Assembly (NCBI GenBank): GCA_031547885.1
Contig: JAVBRO010000001.1
Coordinates: 418,012-482,011 of the forward strand
Length of the DNA: 64,000 bases
From: UBA940 sp031547885
GTDB taxonomy: Bacteria > Bacteroidota > Bacteroidia > Bacteroidales > Rikenellaceae
Reading direction: 5' to 3'
Below, one piece after another: positions 59,048 to 64,000 of this stretch. A program made the translations under genes and the position numbers. How positions within the stretch are numbered: the first letter of the stretch is position 1; every line of letters starts with the position of its first letter. The notes beneath the pieces were generated by a model. That model worked only from the letters and a program-made list of their open reading frames with translations. It did not search any database and was not told where the DNA came from.

Positions 59048-60244
59048 TCATTTTTCATTTTTTAGCACTCCGAGTTCGCGGCCGACCTTCACAAAAGCGG
59101 CAACGCACCGGTCGAGTTGTTCTGCGGTGTGTCCGGCCGAAACCTGGACGCGGATACGTGCCTGACCTTTCGGGACGACCGGGTAATAAAATCCGGTGAC
59201 GTAGATCCCCTCGTCGAGCAGACGGGCGGCGAATTTCTGTGACAGCGGGGCATCGTAAAGCATCACGGCGCATATGGCCGACTGCGTGGGTTTGATATCG
59301 AATCCGGCGGCTATCATGGCCGTGCGGAAATGTTCGACGTTGGCGGCCAGGCGGTCGTGCAGTTCGTCGGACTCTTCCAGCATGCGGAACACCTCGATCC
59401 CGGCGCCCACGACTGCGGGCGGCAGCGAATTCGAGAAAAGGTACGGACGCGAACGCTGGCGCAGCAGCTCGATGATCTCTTTGCGGCCGGTCGTGAAACC
59501 ACCTATCGCACCCCCGAAAGCCTTTCCGAGCGTACCGGTGATTATATCGACCTGCCCGCGCAGGTTGTAAAGTTCGGTCAGTCCGCGTCCTGTTTTTCCG
59601 ACGACCCCCGCCGAGTGGCATTCGTCGACCATCACCATTGCGTCGTATTTTTCGGCAAGACGGCATATTTCACCCATCGGGGCCACGTTGCCGTCCATCG
59701 AGAAGACCCCGTCGGTGACGATAATGCGGAAACGCTGGGCCTGGGCGAGTTTCAACTGCTGCTCGAGGTCGGCCATATCGGCGTTGGCGTAGCGGTAGCG
59801 CACGGCCTTACACAATCTCACACCGTCGATGATCGAGGCGTGATTGAGCGCATCGGAAATTATGGCGTCCTCTTCGCCCAGCAGCGGTTCGAAAACCCCT
59901 CCGTTGGCGTCGAAACATGCGGCGTAAAGTATAGTATCTTCCGTTCCAAAATAGTCGGCGACGGCCTTTTCGAGCTGTTTATGGATATCCTGCGTGCCGC
60001 AAATGAAGCGCACCGACGACATTCCGTAACCCCGGTCGGCCATCGCTTTTTCGGCAGCGCGGACGAGACGCCCGTTGTCCGACAACCCAAGATAATTGTT
60101 GGCGCAAAAATTCAGCACCTGCCTGCCTGCCACGGTAATTGAAGCTCTCTGCGGGCTTTCGATGATGCGTTCTTCCTTATAAAGACCTGCGTCCCTTATA
60201 CTTTGCAACTCCTGTGCAAGGTATTCCTTGATTTTTCCGTACAT
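59048..60244 (-). CDS. kbl: Glycine C-acetyltransferase (2-amino-3-ketobutyrate CoA ligase)
   Basis: The 398-residue PLP enzyme joins acetyl-CoA and glycine, or in reverse cleaves 2-amino-3-ketobutyrate from threonine breakdown. The PLP lysine is in GTLGKAFGGAIGG (about residues 238-250), the dimer glycine-rich segment ANNYLGLSDN is near residue 48, and DECHSAGVVG gives the PLP-ring aspartate/histidine pair. The threonine dehydrogenase partner (tdh) is not adjacent. Serine palmitoyltransferase and BioF belong to the same fold, but the sequence matches KBL best. Confidence 0.93.
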   Translation of the reverse strand: MYGKIKEYLAQELQSIRDAGLYKEERIIESPQRASITVAGRQVLNFCANNYLGLSDNGRLVRAAEKAMADRGYGMSSVRFICGTQDIHKQLEKAVADYFGTEDTILYAACFDANGGVFEPLLGEEDAIISDALNHASIIDGVRLCKAVRYRYANADMADLEQQLKLAQAQRFRIIVTDGVFSMDGNVAPMGEICRLAEKYDAMVMVDECHSAGVVGKTGRGLTELYNLRGQVDIITGTLGKAFGGAIGGFTTGRKEIIELLRQRSRPYLFSNSLPPAVVGAGIEVFRMLEESDELHDRLAANVEHFRTAMIAAGFDIKPTQSAICAVMLYDAPLSQKFAARLLDEGIYVTGFYYPVVPKGQARIRVQVSAGHTAEQLDRCVAAFVKVGRELGVLKNEK

Positions 60245-60293
60245 AACCTAATAAAATTGCAGTTTAATTTCCTCGCTACTTTCAGACTATTAG

Positions 60294-60301
60294 CAAAGAT
60301 A
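60294..60301 (-). promoter_or_regulatory. -7 box TATCTTTG for kbl
   Basis: Perfect TAnnTTTG on the minus strand, 49 bases before the kbl ATG (60244). Confidence 0.55.
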
Positions 60302-60449
60302 ATCTATTTTTTCGTTATTTTAACTTACGATTTATAATTTTAAGGCCGCTCTTTAAAAATAATAGCGTTTCCTGAACGTTTTTACTCCTTTTCTTTGTAA
60401 CTTGCAGAGATTTTCGGACGACATTAAAACCACATAAAACTGTAAGATC

Positions 60450-61709
60450 ATGAACTCGATTGACACCTACGATTTCAAGGGCAAACGCGCGATCATCCGC
60501 GTGGACTTCAACGTGCCCCTCGACGCCGACTTCAACGTTACGGACGACACCCGCATCCGCGCCGCGATCCCCACCATCAAAAAAGTGCTCGCGGAGGGCG
60601 GTTCGGTCATCCTTATGTCTCACCTGGGACGCCCCAAGAAGAACAACGAAGACAAGTATTCGCTCAAGCACATCGTATCGGCTGTCGAAAAAGACCTCGG
60701 CACAAAAGTCGAGTTCACAGGCGACTGCATCGGGGACAAGGCCGCCGAAATGGCGAAAAACCTTAAACCCGGCCAGGTGATGATGCTCGAGAATCTGCGT
60801 TTTTACGCAGAGGAAGAGGGTAAGCCCCGCGGACTTGCCGAAGACGCTTCCGAAGAGGAAAAGGCCGAAGCAAAAAAGGCTGTAAAAGCGAGCCAGAAGG
60901 AATTCACGAAGCGCCTGGCATCCTACGCCGACGTATACGTCAACGACGCTTTCGGTACGGCACACCGCGCGCATGCATCCACAGCCCTCATCGCCGACTA
61001 TTTCCCCGATGACAAGATGTTCGGCTACGTGATGGAGAACGAACTGAAAGCCATCGACAGCGTTATGAAGAACCCGCAGCGTCCGTTCATGGCGATCCTG
61101 GGCGGCGCAAAGGTCTCCTCGAAGATCACGATCATCGAAAAACTGATGGAAAAGGTCGACAGCCTCATCCTCAGCGGCGGCATGACCTACACCTTCGCTT
61201 CGGCGCAGGGATGCGACGTGGGCGACTCGATGGACGAAAAAGATATGCACCCGCTGGCCCTCTCGATCCTCGAAAAGGCTAAGGAGAAGGGCATAAAACT
61301 GTACTTCTCGGAAGACGCGCTGTGCGGCGACAAGTTCGCTCCCGACGCAAACGTCCTGGAGTGCGAAGTGTGCAGCATTCCGAAAGGCTGGGAAGGTATG
61401 GATATCGGCGAAAAAGGTAAAAAACTCTTCACCGAGGTCATCAAGGACCAGAAGACAATCCTGTGGAACGGTCCCGTGGGCGTGTTCGAGTTCGAAAAAT
61501 TCGAAAGCGGGACACGCGCGATCGCAGACGCAATAGTCGAAGCCACCGCAAAGGGAGCCTACTCGCTCATCGGCGGAGGCGACTCCGTGGCCGCCATCAA
61601 CAAGTTCGGCCTGGCCGACAAGGTGAGCTACAACTCGACCGGCGGCGGCGCCCTGCTCGAATACATCGAAGGCAAGGAACTCCCCGGAGTGGCTGCTATC
61701 CGCAAATAA
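60450..61709 (+). CDS. pgk: Phosphoglycerate kinase
   Basis: The 419-residue glycolytic enzyme makes ATP from 1,3-bisphosphoglycerate. Signatures include RVDFNVPLDADF near residue 17-28, SHLGRPKKNNEDKYSL, NDAFGTAHRAHAST and the nucleotide loop GGGDSVAAIN at about 374-383. The length is standard. An E element begins 9 bases after the stop. It is divergent from kbl, with 205 bases between the starts that show only promoters. Confidence 0.97.
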   Translation: MNSIDTYDFKGKRAIIRVDFNVPLDADFNVTDDTRIRAAIPTIKKVLAEGGSVILMSHLGRPKKNNEDKYSLKHIVSAVEKDLGTKVEFTGDCIGDKAAEMAKNLKPGQVMMLENLRFYAEEEGKPRGLAEDASEEEKAEAKKAVKASQKEFTKRLASYADVYVNDAFGTAHRAHASTALIADYFPDDKMFGYVMENELKAIDSVMKNPQRPFMAILGGAKVSSKITIIEKLMEKVDSLILSGGMTYTFASAQGCDVGDSMDEKDMHPLALSILEKAKEKGIKLYFSEDALCGDKFAPDANVLECEVCSIPKGWEGMDIGEKGKKLFTEVIKDQKTILWNGPVGVFEFEKFESGTRAIADAIVEATAKGAYSLIGGGDSVAAINKFGLADKVSYNSTGGGALLEYIEGKELPGVAAIRK

Positions 61710-61717
61710 GTCTTCTT

Positions 61718-61802
61718 GTTACTTTTTCAAATCAAAAAGTAACCAAAAGATTGCGGGCACGGCCCGCAGCGGTTTATTTTGGGCGACTTTTTTAAAAGTC
61801 GC
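61718..61802 (+). repeat. Element E, short copy, after pgk
   Basis: Palindromic arms GTTACTTTTT and AAAAAGTAAC around caaatc (61718-61743), GC hairpin GCGGGC-acg-GCCCGC (61753-61767) then AGCGGTTTATTTTGG, and terminal hairpin GCGAC-TTTTTTAAAA-GTCGC (61783-61802). It ends 25 bases before the M13 peptidase ATG. Confidence 0.8.
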
Positions 61803-61827
61803 GGTTCTGTAAAAACATTGATTTTGT

Positions 61828-63828
61828 ATGAAACGTTTAATTTTTATCAGTTTATTGGCAGTTATGGCTGGATGTGCAGGTAAGGAGAAAAAGACGCCGG
61901 CGATCGACCTGGCAAACCTCGACACGTCGGTCTCCCCTGGCGATGATTTCTATCAGTACGCGACGGGCGGATGGCAGAAGAACAATCCGTTGAAACCCGA
62001 ATTTTCGCGTTACGGCTCGTTCGACGTGCTCAGCGAGCGGAACCAGGAACGCCTTAAGGAGCTTTTCGCGGAGATGAAACCCGGCGCGCCCGAAGGCAGC
62101 GTCGAACAGAAGATCGGCGATCTGTACCGTCTGGGCCTGGACAGCGTGAGACTCAATGAGGAGAAACTTCTTCCGCTCCAGGGCGACCTGGCCGCAGTGG
62201 ATGCGGCAAACGGGCGCGAAGCTTTCAGCGCACTGCTGGCCTCGATGCACCGCACGATGGGTAATCCGTTCTTCGCGCCCTTCGTGGATGCCGACCTGAT
62301 GAACAGTTCGATGAACATGGTCTACCTGCATCAGGCGGGTCTGGGCATGGGGAACCGCGACTATTACCTCGACGCCGAGAATGAGGCGATCCGCGAAGCC
62401 TACAAAAAGTACATCTCGGAACTTTTCGGAATGGCCGGCTACGACGATCCGGCAGCGGCCGTGGATGCCGTGATGGAGATAGAAACCGCCATAGCGCAGG
62501 TGTCGCTCTCGAACGTAGAACTGCGTGATCCCTACAGGAGTTACAACAAAACCACGGTGGCGGCGCTTGTAAAGGATTATCCGAATATCAACTGGGATAT
62601 CTACCTGAACGGCCTGCATCTGAATGGACTGACCGAGATCAACGACTGCCACCCTGCGGTGTTGAAAGTCGTCAACGACATCATAGGCGGCGATGCTCAG
62701 AAGCTGAAATACTACCTCGATTTCAACGTCCTGGACAACGCTACAGGAGCGCTGAACGACGATATTTTCATGGCTTCATTCGAATTCTACGGCCGTACCA
62801 TGTCGGGACAGGAAGAGCCCCGTCCGCGCTGGAAACGCGCCCTGAACGTACCCAACCGCACTCTTTCGGAAGCCGTGGGCGAGATCTACGTGGCAAAATA
62901 TTTCCCGCCGTCGAGCAAGGAAAAGATGCTCAAGCTGGTCGGCGATCTGCAGACCTCGCTCGGCGAACACATCCGCAACCTCGATTGGATGTCGGACGTC
63001 ACAAAAGAAAAAGCCCTCGAAAAACTGGCCGTGTTCCATGTCAAGATCGGTTATCCCGACAAGTGGAAAGACTACTCGTCGCTGCAGATAGACCCGTCAC
63101 TGTCGTACTACGAGAACATCAAGCGCGCGACCGCATGGCACTCCGACGACCAGATGAGCGAAGCGGGAAAACCCGTCGACAAGGAGAAATGGGGCATGAG
63201 CCCGCAGACGGTGAACGCCTATTACAATCCCACCACCAACGAAATATGCTTCCCGGCGGCCATTCTGCAGCCCCCGTTCTTTAATCCCGAGGCCGACGAC
63301 GCTGTCAATTACGGCGCTATCGGGGTTGTGATCGGGCACGAAATGACCCACGGTTTCGACGATCAGGGCCGCCAGTTCGACAAGGAAGGCAACCTGAACG
63401 ACTGGTGGACAGCAGAGGACGCCAAAGCCTTCAACGAACGCGCCGACAAGCTCGTTGCGCAGTTCGACTCCATAGAAGTGCTTCCGGGCATCCACGCCAA
63501 CGGACGCTTTACGCTGGGAGAGAACATCGCCGATCAGGGCGGCCTGCGCGTTGCCTACACGGCCATGAAGATGGCTCAGGGCGGCGTCGAACCGGCTCCG
63601 ATCGACGGATTCAGTGCCGAACAGCGTTTCTACCTGAGCTACGGCGCTATCTGGGCGCAGAATATACGCGACGAAGAGATCGCACGCCTGACGAAGGTCG
63701 ACGAGCACTCTCTCGGCAAATGGAGGGTGGATGCAACGCTGAAAAACCTCGGCACTTTCTACGAGGCGTTCGACATCACCGATGGAGCGATGTTCCTTCC
63801 GCTTGAGCAGCGCGTCGTGATCTGGTAA
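61828..63828 (+). CDS. M13-family zinc metallopeptidase, PepO-like lipoprotein
   Basis: The 666-residue neprilysin-family peptidase has a lipoprotein signal (MKRLIFISLL to VMAGC, Cys16). Zinc ligands lie in VIGHEMTHGFDDQG and ENIADQGG; the substrate motif NAYYNPTTNEICFPAAIL is also typical (NAYYxPxxNxIxFPA). Members cut peptides of less than about 40 residues in the periplasm or on the surface. The PepO-like gut forms may act on host peptides. The last base pairs run into an IS3 element about 35 bases after the stop. Confidence 0.95.
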   Translation: MKRLIFISLLAVMAGCAGKEKKTPAIDLANLDTSVSPGDDFYQYATGGWQKNNPLKPEFSRYGSFDVLSERNQERLKELFAEMKPGAPEGSVEQKIGDLYRLGLDSVRLNEEKLLPLQGDLAAVDAANGREAFSALLASMHRTMGNPFFAPFVDADLMNSSMNMVYLHQAGLGMGNRDYYLDAENEAIREAYKKYISELFGMAGYDDPAAAVDAVMEIETAIAQVSLSNVELRDPYRSYNKTTVAALVKDYPNINWDIYLNGLHLNGLTEINDCHPAVLKVVNDIIGGDAQKLKYYLDFNVLDNATGALNDDIFMASFEFYGRTMSGQEEPRPRWKRALNVPNRTLSEAVGEIYVAKYFPPSSKEKMLKLVGDLQTSLGEHIRNLDWMSDVTKEKALEKLAVFHVKIGYPDKWKDYSSLQIDPSLSYYENIKRATAWHSDDQMSEAGKPVDKEKWGMSPQTVNAYYNPTTNEICFPAAILQPPFFNPEADDAVNYGAIGVVIGHEMTHGFDDQGRQFDKEGNLNDWWTAEDAKAFNERADKLVAQFDSIEVLPGIHANGRFTLGENIADQGGLRVAYTAMKMAQGGVEPAPIDGFSAEQRFYLSYGAIWAQNIRDEEIARLTKVDEHSLGKWRVDATLKNLGTFYEAFDITDGAMFLPLEQRVVIW

Positions 63829-63862
63829 GTATGACCATAAATAATAACGGCCGCTCATGAAA

Positions 63863-64000
63863 TGAACTTACCCCCAAAAGTTAGACAAAAAACTTTTGGG
63901 GGTATTTTTATGGGATCGAGCTTAAGGACGTATCGTCATTACGATGTAGCGAAGAAATTGGATGCGATTAACCTCTACGACCGGGGTTACGGATGCGTGA
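63863..64000 (+). mobile_element. IS3-family (IS150-like) insertion sequence, left end
   Basis: The left end begins TGAACTTACCCCCAAAAG, of the TG...CCCC AAAAGTT type seen in IS150 relatives. A 13-bp hairpin (ACCCCCAAAAGTT and AACTTTTGGGGGT, 63870-63882 and 63891-63903) sits between the end and the first ORF. The element continues past the window edge, so its right end and target duplication cannot be checked. Confidence 0.75.
63910..64000 (+). CDS. IS3-family transposase OrfA, N-terminal fragment
   Basis: The first 30 codons read MGSSLRTYRHYDVAKKL and then DAINLYDRGYGCV, typical of the helix-turn-helix OrfA (InsE-like) protein of IS3-family elements, which needs a frameshift to join OrfB for transposase activity. 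The gene is cut by the window edge, so intactness is unknown. The start lies 6 bases after the hairpin of the left end. Confidence 0.7.
   Translation, partial: MGSSLRTYRHYDVAKKLDAINLYDRGYGCV

Overview
The window looks like a chromosomal segment from the phylum Bacteroidota, order Bacteroidales. My best guess is an Alistipes-like Rikenellaceae member, but the sequence alone cannot prove the genus. The grounds are promoters of the Bacteroidota form TAnnTTTG, families largely confined to the phylum (DUF4294, DUF4919, DUF5689), many lipoproteins with short lipoboxes, a GH29 fucosidase, a TonB-receptor-like operon, and GC-rich coding regions. I see no rRNA, tRNA, CRISPR array or prophage. The left edge cuts a gene start (SUI1/YciH-like) and the right edge cuts an IS3-family insertion sequence.

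Layout. 0-7 kb: SLOG protein, a YtxH/holin-like stress cluster, an NfeD-flotillin pair, a DUF4294 protein, an FlK-like thioesterase with a 162-bp MITE in its stop codon, and a CNNM/CorC transporter. 7-15 kb: fucosidase, leucine-rich-repeat lipoprotein, a phosphofructokinase of predicted pyrophosphate type, lamin-tail lipoprotein, ABC exporter. 15-26 kb: trpS, a ClC-family protein, an SMR (Gdx-like) exporter behind a 19-codon leader ORF, aspartate kinase, an S9 prolyl oligopeptidase, dapD, birA-dprA, tatD. 26-32 kb: a frameshifted secreted protein, a beta-barrel receptor with two DUF5689 lipoproteins, an XRE regulator, and a low-GC lipoprotein-like gene. 32-45 kb: ddl, a PfkB kinase, mscS, a C11 peptidase with a DUF4919 protein, an MBL hydrolase, lspA, an SGNH hydrolase, rlmN, a TonB-like protein, hflX. 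45-64 kb: upp, an LTA-synthase-like protein, deoC, cls, corA, mqnA, an FkbM methyltransferase, dtd, polA, kbl-lrp-queD, pgk, an M13 peptidase, and the IS3 end.

Most genes are housekeeping, so the exceptional part is the intergenic DNA. It is built from a small vocabulary of recurring elements that I name A, M, E, F, G, D and the heptamers. A (about 75 bp) runs GTCATYCCGAGCGAG - stem - loop - stem' - GACGAGGRATCTACC. M is an AACG-loop hairpin followed by AGCGGTTTATTT, often touching a stop codon. E is a composite of up to six hairpins (85-340 bp). F and G are further hairpin units. D is a roughly 65-bp repeat carrying a complete Bacteroidota promoter. The heptamers are 7-bp tandem repeats in front of start codons. 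In A, E, F, G and M the paired arms change together between copies while the framing sequence stays constant, which suggests selection or copying at the level of structure. One M+A composite lies in frame inside dapD and one M copy supplies the C-terminus of MscS, so these elements also enter proteins.

Functional links: dapD and aspartate kinase serve lysine/diaminopimelate synthesis and ddl the peptidoglycan stem; lspA and the many lipoproteins share the lipoprotein route; upp and deoC serve nucleoside salvage; pfk and pgk serve glycolysis; mqnA points to the futalosine route to menaquinone.
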